DNA of 64,000 nucleotides, taken from positions 20,599,566 to 20,663,565 of the forward strand of contig CM051458.1 of assembly GCA_028274465.1 (NCBI GenBank), given 5' to 3'. Numbering within the stretch: position 1 is the first letter of the stretch; each line of letters starts with the position of its first letter. The notes below the pieces were generated by a model. It was given only the letters and a program-made list of their open reading frames with translations. It was not told where the DNA came from and searched no databases. The translations under genes and the position numbers were made by a program. This document shows positions 54,045-64,000 of the stretch, one piece after another. The stretch is from Plantago ovata (lineage: Eukaryota; Streptophyta; Magnoliopsida; Lamiales; Plantaginaceae).

Positions 54045-55306
54045 CTGACCGGCCATGAGGCAGAATTCGTAGTTCGTCACATCTGGATAAGCTTCCATAG
54101 CTATTCCACACACTTATTTGCCTATCTCCACGTCTAGAGTGGCTTCTTCATCGTCGGTGTCTGAACTTTCATCCTCACTGTCTTCGGAGCTTGTCTCAAT
54201 GCACAATGCATCGATTTTGCTTGAAGCTTCTTCTTTTCTTCAGCAATGAAAGCTCTTTTGAACTTCTTCTTCTTTTCAGCAGATTTGCTTTTCAGCAGAG
54301 GGCAATTAGCTTTGAAGTGTCCAGGCTTTTTGCAGTAAAAACATAGATCATTTCCAACTGCTGGTTCTTCTGATGATGTAGCTTGCTGAGCTTGCTTGTT
54401 CAGCGAGCTAGTATCATTCTTGTACTTATGGTAGTTATTACCAAGATGCTTTTTCAGCTTCTCTTTTGCTTTTCGCCTTTCAAGTTCCTTACTGATGAAT
54501 TTCTTCATGTTTTTAATAACTAAAGCATTTTCATCAGCAGGCTCTTTATCATTCTTCTTTTCAGAAGATGACGGCTTTGCAGCAAGAGCAATGTTTTGCG
54601 ATTTTTCAACAAACACATTTTCTCTTTGCTTTGTCTCATAATTGACAGTAGCAAGATGAGAGAACAACTCAGTTGGTGTAATGTCAGGCATTCCTTGATT
54701 ATAATAGAAATTCTGAGTATGGATCCATTCTTGATTCAAACTTCTGATGATAGTTTTCACTTTTTCAGAATCTGAATAAAGATTTCCAACACCCAACGCT
54801 GCCATTTCACTAACAAGAGTTGTGAATCTGAAGTCCAAGTCTTCTAGTGACTCGTTAGCACCTTGTTTAAAGTTTTGAAACTTCAGCTTAAGTACTTCAA
54901 GTTTGTTTTCCTTGGTCTTGTCAGATCCAACACAAAGATCTTGAACCATTTTCCAAGCCTCCTTAGCAGTCTTAGCACCCCACAGTTTGCACTGTATGGT
55001 ATCCGGAGTTGATCTGATGATGATATTTCTTGCTTGGCCATCAAGACGGAATCTCTTAGCTTCGTCAGAAGTCCATTCCTCTCTTGGTTTTGGCACAACC
55101 GTATCTGATGGTTCGCCTTGGATAGTTTCCTTTCCAGTTTCAGTGGTTCTATGAGGGAAACTCCTTTCAACCTTGGTGATCTTGATAGGTCCATCATTAA
55201 TGACGGTGACCATCTCATCACTAATGGCCTCAAGATGTAACATCATGTTGTTTCGCCATTTCTCGTAATTTTCCAGCTTCAGCAAGGGAGCATCTCCTAA
55301 AGACAT
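52890..55306 (-). pseudogene. gag: Copia gag with C-terminal extension, copy 3
   Basis: ATG at 55306 (MSLGDAPLLKLENYEKW). The first 370 codons are intact: capsid-like region, Lys/Glu-rich helix (KELERRKAKEKLKKHL) and CCHC knuckle CFYCKKPGHFKANC at about residues 320-333. A one-base loss near 54219 shifts the acidic segment. From 54113 a 223-codon frame carries the coiled coil past the splice donor. A further shift lies near 53460-53170. It is better kept than copy 1 in the N-terminal half. Confidence 0.85.
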
Positions 55307-55404
55307 CCTGTCAGCAAAGCACTACCAAACTGATCAAGTGAAAGTGATTTACGGAAAGCACTTAAGGGGATCTAGGTTCAGTGCAGAAGGCTAAAGAACC
55401 TCCT

Positions 55405-55416
55405 GCTCTGATACCA
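55405..55416 (-). promoter_or_regulatory. Primer-binding site, tRNA-Met type (Copia copy 3)
   Basis: Minus-strand TGGTATCAGAGC, two bases inside the LTR end. Confidence 0.93.
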
Positions 55417-55418
55417 CT

Positions 55419-57097
55419 TGTTGGTCCCTTTAAACAACAAGAAAAGACTAGAGGGGGGGGGGTAAATAGTTTTTTCAAACTTTTGTCGTTTAAACACTTT
55501 CTCAGCAAGTACTTATTACTTTTCAGTAATGAGGTTGCTGATACTTAACTTTCTCAGCAAGCGTAAGTTACTTTCCAGTGACTTGGTTTGCTGATACTTA
55601 AATCAGAGAGCGGAAGTCTTTGAAACAATAAGTGCTTTTTCAGCAAGTAAAGAGTTTCAGCAAGTGAAGTGAGTGACTGTGTACAAACAGATATAATTTG
55701 CTGAAAGCTAAATGCAGTAAGTAAATCACACAAACGCTTTTATAGTGGTATCTGAGAGTGGCGTAATCTCTCAACTAATCCACTTTGTCCTTTCTAGGAC
55801 TGAATTCACTAAGATATGATTGAGGTTCCTTACAATCTCCTATATAAAGCGATTCAACAGAAACCAAAACACACTTGATTTGTCTCCAACCTAAACTAGA
55901 GAACTTCAACCTTGTTCTCCACCAAACTTGGTACTTTTAATCAGCAAAACTTTGCTCGATTAAGTTCCCCCTGAATATCACGCCTGAAAGGGTGTATTTT
56001 CAGTTAGAGAGTTTTGGGGTGAGATGACTTAATTATAACTTATTCAGTTACAACAAGTAATCTAAGAAACACAACTTGGAATACTTTGCAGTAAACAAGT
56101 TTGATTGTTTCTGGTGTCAAGACTTGTTCTTGTTCGAAAGAAAGAACACTTAACTAATTTCTTAGCCGAGTTTGTTCTACTTCTTCACAAGTAGCTTTTT
56201 CAAGCTTTAAGTCTTGGAACGGATCAATGGCAGTAAGAGTGTTTGAAGTTTTGTGAGTTTTTAAGCACAAGTGAGAGTTTGATCACGTTGTTGACACACT
56301 TCAACTCTTTGCCGGATGACCTCTATTTATAGTGCAAGTAAGGAGCCGTTTGAATTTCAAATCCTAAGGCTTTTGTTCCTTAACATGTCACTATCTTGCT
56401 TTTGTACTTTCAGCAGCAACCTTTGTTTGTCTTCTAGTCTTCATGTCCTTCGCGTGTAAGCTTTGCATTAAATGCACATTTGAATAGAATTCAAATAGTA
56501 ACATTGGAGCGCAAAATCACGTACATTCAGCAAGAGGTCACATATGTTCATCAGCAAGTGTTCATTCTCAGTTTCAGCAAGCACAACCTACTTTGTCTTT
56601 CAGATTTTCACTTATGCAATGCTGTTGCTGAAAATTTCACTTTCTGAGCAACACGTGCCTTACCAGTCTTCAGCAATCTTCAAGTCTTCAAGTCTTCAGA
56701 TCTTCAAAAGTCTTCAAGATTCTGACCGGTTTCTTATTTGCTTCAATAATTTGTTTGTAATAAACAAAATACATCTTCAGCAAATGCTTCAATAGGTCAT
56801 TTTCTTTTCAGAAAATAAGATACATTAAAGCTAAGCATCAATAAGATATTTTCTTTTCAGAAAATAAAATACATCATACGCAATTGTGTCAATAAGATAT
56901 TTTCTTCTCAGAAAATAAAATACGTCATACACAAAAGAAATAACTTATCTAACACCTATCTAAGTCATCAGCAAACGTTCCTCTTTTACAATGTCCTTAA
57001 AAAATCTAAAATCCTATGGACCTTAAGAGTACTAGTTACTGGACTGTTCTTAATTTAGCATGGTTAATTGCTTATCAAAATTACAAGTTTCCTAACA
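55419..57097 (-). repeat. 5' LTR of Copia copy 3
   Basis: TGTTAGGAAAC to CCAACA on the minus strand, 1679 bp. It has a CTATAAATAGAGG promoter near 56325-56337, hairpin units at 56796-56940, CTTCAAGT repeats near 56678-56720, and a U5 hairpin with 10 C. Confidence 0.92.
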
Positions 57098-57540
57098 ATT
57101 ATTGATTTGCTTATTGGAAGCTTGTAGTACACAAATGAACAACTAGCAATCTGTATAACTACAACTGGTATATATTCTTAATCTTAGAATTGCATGAACT
57201 TGGATCTTAATGTGTTTGCATGTGTTGTTTGATGTATATGTGATTGTTATTCCGCTGCATGATTTATGAAATCACATTATATGGATTTATGGTGATTCAT
57301 AAGTATATGATAATTATATGAGCATGAAGTTTTGCTATTGTAGTTGAATTGAAAACTTGTTTGTTAGTAATTATGTTATCATGGAACAAATGGTTGTAAT
57401 TTATTTTATATTATAATCCCTGTTTATATATGTTATTGATAGTTAATGCCTTAATGGTTAATAATCATAAAGCTTGGTAACTCTTATGGCGATATTTGAT
57501 GGTTAAGATTTTCTTAGATCGATGATCTAGTGCAAAAATT
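57098..57540. other. AT-rich DNA, no gene seen
   Basis: Low-complexity AT-rich sequence between Copia copy 3 and the LINE. Short repeats of TATATG/ATGATT type only. Confidence 0.5.
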
Positions 57541-59690
57541 TAAAACGGTACCCCGCACCGATCCGTATGGCCAACAGTATGCACATCATCCATATACTCT
57601 TCATCACATACATTTCATCATATACACATCGATACACGTGCGCTAAGGCAAGGGCCCAAGACAACAGCACACCTCCACAACACAACAACAAGATGAACTA
57701 TATATAAACCTGAAACAAAGCCTGACAACACAAACACAGCAACACACTTCCCATAGAATCGAACTAATGAATGGCTAAACAACAAAGAAGAGAAAAACCG
57801 CCTTCACAAACCTGTTACCGACTGAACCTCAAGCCAACACAGAACTAGCAGCTTCCAAACCTCAAAGAGATCCTCTCCTGCACATGATCACCTATACCCT
57901 CACCCATGATCCACCGCGACTAGCCCCAACACAACCGCAGAGCTAACAACAAGTCCGATAAAAGATATCTCGCGCCCAACATTCCTCTACATCTCGCCCA
58001 ACGCCACACCGCAAACTTCACCTTGTCGATTACATTAGACGATGACGCCATCACACCTTGAAACACTTGATCATTACTTGCCACCCAGATGCGCCAGCAA
58101 ACCCCTACACTCCCGCAAAGAACCATACTTAGCTCTTAACACCACCGCCCACAACCCCTCCGTAGCATCAAGCAACCTCCACACCCACTTGCCCATTAAA
58201 GCTAAATTAAACGACCTCAAATCCTTCACTCCCAACCCACCCTTACTCTCCGGCAAACACACTTTCTCCCACTTAATCCACGAAACCTTGTTCTCACACA
58301 CTACATTCGACCCCATAAATTTTCCTCTGTAAAGATGTAAGCTCTTGAATAACAGAAGCAGGAACCACAAAAATGGAAAAGAAATAAATAGAAAACGCCC
58401 TAAGAACCGAATTCAGCAAAACTAACCGTCCGTCAAAAGAAAGGTACTTGGGCTCCCATTGGCCTAACCGCTTCTTCACTTTCTCAATCACCACCTTCCA
58501 CATGTTGATCCCACGCTCTTTCTCCCCTATTGGCAGCCCCAATTAAGTGAAAGGAATGCCGCTTACTTGACAATTCAACCGATGAGCCCACCCACCTAAC
58601 AACGCCTCCTCCACGCCCACCACAACTAAGCAACTCTTCCGAAAGTTAATCTTCAGCCCCGAAACACCCTCAAAACACCTCAAAATAGCCTTCAATACTA
58701 CAATATTCGACTCTGCTGCCTCGCTGAAAAAGATTGTATCATCCGCAAATCGTAAGTGTGAAATTCCGACCCTCTCTCTCCCTACACGGTAAGGAATAAA
58801 AGCATCATCATCCACTGCCTTTTGCATCACCTGACTCAAACCCTCTGCCACAAGTAGGGATGAGCACCGGTGGTAATGGTAAAAAAACCTTTAATCATTT
58901 ACCATACCGTTCGCGTGCGGTTAGCAATTTTCCTAACCGTTTACCGTACAAAAACGTAAAAAATGGTAACCGTACCGTTGGTAAAATGGTTACTGCTCCT
59001 AACACGATAACACCATTTAATATTTACAAAAGCACTGATTTACATATAAGGAATAACATGTAATGAGAATAAAAACTGAGAAATGTAATAAATCCATGAG
59101 TTCAATGCAACAACGATATCCATTTTATTTAAAAAAAATAAAAAAATGACAACTTACCTCACCTCAAACAAGAAACTACAACTCTACTATACTAATCAAT
59201 CAAATAATTAATATCAAAATCATAATGATACCAACCTAATACAATTCTAACTAGTACTACTACAGTTGATGATGATTAATTAATGCATACCAGAAAAGAT
59301 GATTGGGAGCGGCAGAACTATATTGCACGGCGGCGTTGTAAGTCTCAACATATAGAGAAATATGGTGTGTGAGCCAGGGTAAATCAAAACCTATGTTACA
59401 TTTCATATTAAACAATTACCTAAATTAAATAATAAATCATAGTAAATATGTTATATTTGGACGGTAAAAATAGCAGTAACGGTTACCGGGACTGCGGTTT
59501 GGTAACCATACTGTAAAAGTGCGGTAAATAAAAAACAACAACCGTTTACCGTCCATTTTTGTGCGGTTACCATTACTGATGGTAAATGGTAAATTGGTGG
59601 TAATGTTAAAATTTTGCTCATCCCTACCGACAAGAAGAAAAAGAAAAGGAGATAAGGGATCTCCCTTATGCTTGGGTCATGTGACTAGTT
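57541..59690 (-). mobile_element. LINE remnant, split by a hAT MITE
   Basis: Minus strand. The RT end includes GDPLSPFLFLL (about 59635-59670) and, past the hAT insertion, AEGLSQVMQ, the catalytic FADDT (near 58735), GLKINFRKS and GLPIGEKERG. Then SFDGRLVLLNSVL, a frame with CLPESKGGLGVKDLRSFN, and a zinc-RVT-like region near 57920-58126. The coding sequence has a stop after PFT and frameshifts. The 5' part (ORF1, endonuclease) is missing and the 3' end is near 57541. It is a dead L1-type plant LINE. Confidence 0.8.
58855..59626. mobile_element. hAT-type MITE inside the LINE
   Basis: 772 bp with perfect 12-bp inverted ends TAGGGATGAGCA/TGCTCATCCCTA and near-duplicate 8-bp flanks GCCACAAG and CCGACAAG (6 of 8 match). 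Subterminal ACCGTTTACCGT-type repeats on both sides. The LINE frame resumes across it, which proves insertion. There is no transposase. Confidence 0.88.
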
Positions 59691-60044
59691 CGCAAACTAA
59701 GTTCAATGTAAAAGCATCTAAAATAGACTTGTATCTAGTCTGTGTTTATTGAAGATCTGTTAGAGATAAGAGGATGACTTCAACTCCTCCCCCAAGACCT
59801 GTATGATGATTTCCCCGAATCTCTCTGTCCACTCTATCTTCTGATGATGCCGAATTCATTTGTCTATTAAGACCAATCCTTCCTTCCGCAAAGCCATATT
59901 TGGAGGACGTCAGGTTCATACGTACGATAATAATTATCGAAAAAAAGATCTTGAGTTTAATCTCAAGATAGCAACACACTCACTTCATACATAAAGCATA
60001 TCTAGTCTTCATAGACTCATAGTCCAAGTCTATCTAAGAACATA
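59691..60044. other. No gene supported
   Basis: A minus-strand frame (59746-59979) with NRQMNSASSEDRVDREIRG could be LINE-derived, but I cannot place it. Confidence 0.35.
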
Positions 60045-60211
60045 CTCCCTCCGTTCCATAGTAGTTGCACCATTTACTTATGGGCAGAGAAATAAGGAGA
60101 ACAGTTAAATATTGAGTTATATTGTTAGTTGAGTTGGTTTTATTTTGTTGGGTGATTTGTAGTCACCCAAATAGATTGATAAACTATAAAACTTTTATAA
60201 CCTTGTCCAAA

Positions 60212-63020
60212 TCTATCAATATATTAAAGGAGAAAGATTTCAAGCTTCCTCCTTAATTCATGCCCTCATTTTGAACATGTGGTACAATCTTCTATTTCTA
60301 TTGGTTCATTATTTTATTGTTGCCAGATGTCATAAATCTATTCATCTAATTTACAATTCTACATTTCACCATATATATTCATTATTTTTATTTTTATATA
60401 AACATTTCACCATATATATTCTACAATTCTACATTTCACCATATATATTCTCAAGTAAATATATACATATTAAAAAAAAATATTATTATGTACAAAATAA
60501 TTTTTAATGTAGATTATTAATTGAAATTATTTGGCATTATTATGAAACACGGATACTAAAAGTAATTTAATTTTGTTATTAGGAAAACCAAATTAATTTT
60601 AAAAAATATAGAAGGATTGAATTATCAATGTTAAAAATAAAGATCACGTAGATTCTGGAAAAAGATTTTGAAGTCTATTATATCCTGAGAGTGCTGAGTC
60701 ACAATCTCGGAAAAATCTTCATCCGTTGCGGTTAATTATTCAACTTACCCGCCATAGACAGGTTGATTATAATATTGTATCTTCACATTTATTTATTGTA
60801 TCTATACGCTTATCATATATATCATTTTATATATTTTATTTTTTATAATTATTTATCAATAATTATAATTTTTTTATATGAATTGTTTTAATATTATTTA
60901 GTACCACAAGTATTTAAAATTTATATCAATATATTTGTATATCTATTAAAGGAGAATATTAGACTTCCTCCATAAGAAAATTGTTCTATTGATCTATTCT
61001 AATTAGGGTAATAGGGTTGGGCTCGGACGGGTAATACGGATTTTGGATTTAGGATCTGATGATTTTTTAACATTCCAATCTCCCACTAGATAATTTTCAA
61101 AATTTTTCTAACATTTTCTTCTATTTAAAAATTTAAAACATTATTCATCATTATGTAATCGTAACCCAAATATGTATATATTCTACAAAGGAGGAAGTTT
61201 TCATACTTCTTCCTTCAACCACATGACATTCTCAACTTACTTTATGTATATTTTGATTGGTCGAATGTTTTTCAAATAGTAAAGTGTCTATTTCACAATG
61301 ATTTAGAATATTAATTAATTATATTCGACATGTCTCTTTTGCAATACTTTAGACCACTTACTACGTTCGACGGGTCTATTTCCCAATACTTTAGAATACT
61401 ATTTGCATTTGGTTGGTCTCTTCCTTTATACTTAAGAACACCAACTGTACCTGACAGGTCTATTCACAATACTTTAGAACACTATTATATATGTTTGGCG
61501 GGTCTCTTCGATAATTCTTTGAAACACGAACTGTATTTGTTTTATTTGTCAAATGAAACTTCAGACCACTAACCGTGATTGACAGGTCTATTCCGCAATA
61601 TATTAGAACACTAATTGCGTTCGACGGGTCTATTCGCCAGCGGTCCTATTCACAATACTTTAGAACAATAATTGCATTCGACGTATCAATTTTGCAGTGC
61701 TTTAGAATATTAATTGCGTTCGATGGGTCAATTCGATAATGCATTAAACACGAACTTTAGAACACAAAATTCAATTGTTGGATCTGTCCGCAATACTAAT
61801 ACTTAGAACACTAAGTATGTTCGACAAGTCAATTTCACAATACTTTGGAATACTAACGGTTTTATGACACAATACTTTAGTACATTAATTGTATTCGATA
61901 GGTCTATTGCACAGTACATTAGAACACTAAATTTATTTCCAATACTTTAAAACCTTAATTGCGTTTGACGGGTCTATTCAACAATACTTGAACCGCATTT
62001 GATGGGTATTCCGCAATACTTAAGACCACTAATTGTGGTTGACGGGGATATTTCGCAATAGTTTGAAACACTAGTTTTGTTTGACAAGCCTCTTCGCAAT
62101 AATTTAGAACATTAATTCCGTTCAGCGGATCTATTCACTAATACTTTAAAACACGAACTATAGAACATTAGATGTGGCCAGGTGCTCTATCCCGCAATAC
62201 TTTAGAAAACAAGATACGTTCGACAGGTTTATTTGTCAATACTGTAGAACACTAATTGTGACCAACAAGTATATTTTACAATACTTTAGAACACTAATTA
62301 TTTTGTACGGGTCTGTTACACAATACTTTAGAATACTAATTGCGTTCGACATGTCTATTCAGATTAATTTAGAACATTAATTGCATTTCACAAGTCTATT
62401 TGGCAATACTGAACTATATTTGACGAGTATTCCACAATACTTTAGACCACTAATTGCGGTCTACGGCGCTATTCCGTAATACTTTAAAGCACTAATTGTG
62501 TTCAACATGTCTATTCTACACTTTACAAAACTAATTGTGTTAGACGGGTCTATCTGGTATTAAATTAGAACACTAATTGTATTTGACTGCTCTATTTGTA
62601 AATATGTTAGAACACTAATTGCATTGGATGTATCTATTTGAAAATATGTTAGAGCATTAACTGCGTTTCACATGTCTATTTTGCAATACGTTAGAGCATT
62701 AACTACGTTCCACATGTATATTTTGCAATACGTTAGAACACTAATTGCGTTCGACGGATCTATTCTGCAATACTTCATAACATTAACTCTGTTCGACGGG
62801 CCTATTTCACAATAATGTAGAACATTAACCGTGTAATAATTTGGAACACTAATTGTGTTCGACAGATCTATTCCATAATAATTTAGCATTATTATCATAT
62901 TTGATGAGACTATTCAGTAAACATTTTTAATAAAATGAGATAATTGTTAATTTAATTGATTTTTATTTATTATTTGTAAATTTATTATTTCCCGTCGAAA
63001 TTCGACGGGTTATTTACTAG
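60212..63020 (+). mobile_element. Non-autonomous Helitron
   Basis: 5' TCTATCAATATATTAAAGG after A, and 3' hairpin CCCGTCGAA-A-TTCGACGGG followed by TTATTTACTAG before T: the A/T insertion, TC start, hairpin and CTAG end of Helitrons. 2809 bp, with no Rep or helicase frame. Two more head-like sequences lie inside (60942 and 61182), and a long minisatellite fills 61320-62890. Confidence 0.85.
61320..62890 (+). repeat. Minisatellite of about 42-bp units inside the Helitron
   Basis: Roughly 35-40 degenerate units around the elements CAATACTTTAGAACACTAATTG and CGTTCGACGGGTCTATT. Reading frames through it are repeat artefacts. The TTCGACGGGT part equals one arm of the Helitron's terminal hairpin (63001-63010). 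Confidence 0.9.
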
Positions 63021-63111
63021 TATGATAAATAAATGAAATGGTGCAACTCTAACGGGATGCCCAAAATGATAAAATTGTGCAACTATTTCAGGACGGAGGG
63101 AGTATATCAAC

Positions 63112-64000
63112 TTCTCTTGTTTTTTTTTAATGAATGGTGCAAATATATTAAACGGAAAAAGAGTACAAAGAGTATACAAAAGCAATGAACAGCGTAGACT
63201 CACAGATGCTAACTAACCCAAACTACTAGAGAACGTAGCTTGGTTGCAACCGCGGGCCTCGTTAAAACCCAATCACGGAAAAACCCATTGGGAAAAACCC
63301 GTGCCTGGGAAAAAGAGTGCCTGAGCGTTAATGTTGCGGGAACCTATAATAGGGAAGACCAAACATGTCCCTAAATACAAGACTACAAACACTAGCGGGA
63401 GCGGTAACCCAAAAGCCATCCGTCGCCAAATTGGAGAGAGCATCCGCAACGGAATTGCCTTCCCTATAAATATGAGAGACCTTGAACTCCATAGCGTTTA
63501 GACACTCCAGAATTTGTAGCCACTGATTTCTGTACTTCCAAGGAACCTGCGAAGAACGAGTGCTGAGCAGATTGACAACATAGCTAGAGTCAGATTCCAG
63601 CCATAAATGGTGCCATCCACGAGAGAAAGCAATCAAGATAGCATGCATAGACGTAATTAACTCAGCCTCAAATGCGAAAAGGCAGCCCACGTGACGAACA
63701 AAGCACCCCAGAACAACACCACTCGAGTCTCGAAAGACTCCCGCTGCCGTAGAGTCACCCGGCGCCCCCATAGAGCTCCCATCTGTATTGCATTTAACCC
63801 AACCATGGTCTGGGGGATACCAACGCACCTCAATGATATCCCGAAACCTCCTAGGGCAGCCTTTAATACGGAAAGAGTGCAAAACCTGAAGATCACTCTG
63901 AGAGTTGGACATCACTCCAAGAGAAAAACAGTCCGCCTCCCCAACTAAACTCCAGATCGAAAGAAGAATAGCATGTTTGGAAATTACTATGTTCTCAAAC
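63112..64000 (-). mobile_element. LINE 3' end with RNase H domain
   Basis: Minus strand, open from the window edge (about 63999) to the stop at 63328. RNase H motifs in order: KCNTDGSS (Asp), EAELITSMHAI (Glu), LESDSSYVV (Asp), REGNSVADALSNLA (Asp), the four catalytic acids of plant LINE RNase H (RVT_3 family). The 3' UTR follows (63327 down to about 63130) and a T run on the plus strand near 63119-63128 is the likely poly(A) end. The frame looks intact, so the copy may be young. It is cut by the window end. Confidence 0.85.

Larger units (their letters stand above)
50115..57097 (-). mobile_element. Copia element copy 3, Sirevirus-like, lacking its 3' end
   Basis: Minus-strand element with 5' LTR, primer site, gag, optional intron, protease, integrase and RT in Copia order. 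RNase H, any env-position gene and the 3' LTR are lost in the gap. It is nearly the same as copy 1 over their shared length and is the best preserved pol of the three. The right flank is ATTATTGATT; the left flank is unseen. Confidence 0.92.
60045..63102. mobile_element. Stowaway-type MITE carrying a Helitron
   Basis: Ends CTCCCTCCGTTCC and GGACGGAGGGAG with TA at 60043-60044 and 63103-63104. Subterminal AGTTGCACCATTT arms match at both ends. Without the Helitron (60212-63020) the MITE is 249 bp, a usual Stowaway size. Confidence 0.85.

Noticed and set aside
61330..62898. Short ORFs in the minisatellite, both strands
   Set aside because: They repeat with the 42-bp period, which is divisible by three, so the frames stay open as an artefact.

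Overview
The window looks like nuclear DNA of a flowering plant, probably a eudicot. It is AT-rich and gene-poor, has spliced F-box-like genes with short GT-AG introns, and is packed with plant transposon families: Athila-like and Tat-like Gypsy, a Sirevirus-like Copia, LINE, hAT, Stowaway and Helitron. Three runs of exactly 100 N (3868-3967, 31548-31647, 50015-50114) mark scaffold gaps. No organelle, bacterial or CRISPR sequence was seen.

Layout. 1-3048 is the 3' part and LTR of an Athila-like element, followed by an inverted gag piece (3049-3867) and a gap. 3968-9170 is minus-strand Copia copy 1. 9171-15471 is a truncated minus-strand Tat-like Gypsy element with an antisense, apparently spliced extra ORF. 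15472-27562 is an Athila-like element carrying a second one (18904-27105, gag-protease only, target duplication GTTAT). 27563-39787 is Copia copy 2, broken by a gap, with a large spliced-looking gene in the env position. 40225-40309 is a lone first exon next to a Stowaway MITE. 42000-50014 is the host gene island: four F-box-like genes or remnants of one family, one unrecognised ORF, and seven copies of a tRNA-like repeat, four of them in a tandem array of about 245 bp period. 50115-57097 is minus-strand Copia copy 3. 57541-59690 is a LINE remnant split by a hAT MITE. 60045-63102 is a Stowaway MITE split by a 2.8 kb Helitron full of minisatellite. 63112-64000 is the 3' end of another LINE.

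How the parts work together. The Copia family is the most informative system here. Copies 1 and 3 carry a segment of about 1.17 kb between gag and protease-integrase, bounded exactly by GT and AG. Copy 2 lacks exactly that segment and joins the flanks in frame. The retained segment is coding (a coiled-coil Gag extension) and ends in a stop 23 bases before the 3' splice site. Unspliced RNA would therefore give long Gag and spliced RNA a Gag-Pol fusion. Downstream, the same family has an internal TATA box and an env-position gene with three phase-0 introns of 72-74 bp.

Limits. Everything was read by eye. Family names rest on motifs, primer-binding sites and termini, not on searches. Most transposon ORFs are broken. 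The three gaps, all inside Copia copies, make long-range joins there unreliable.
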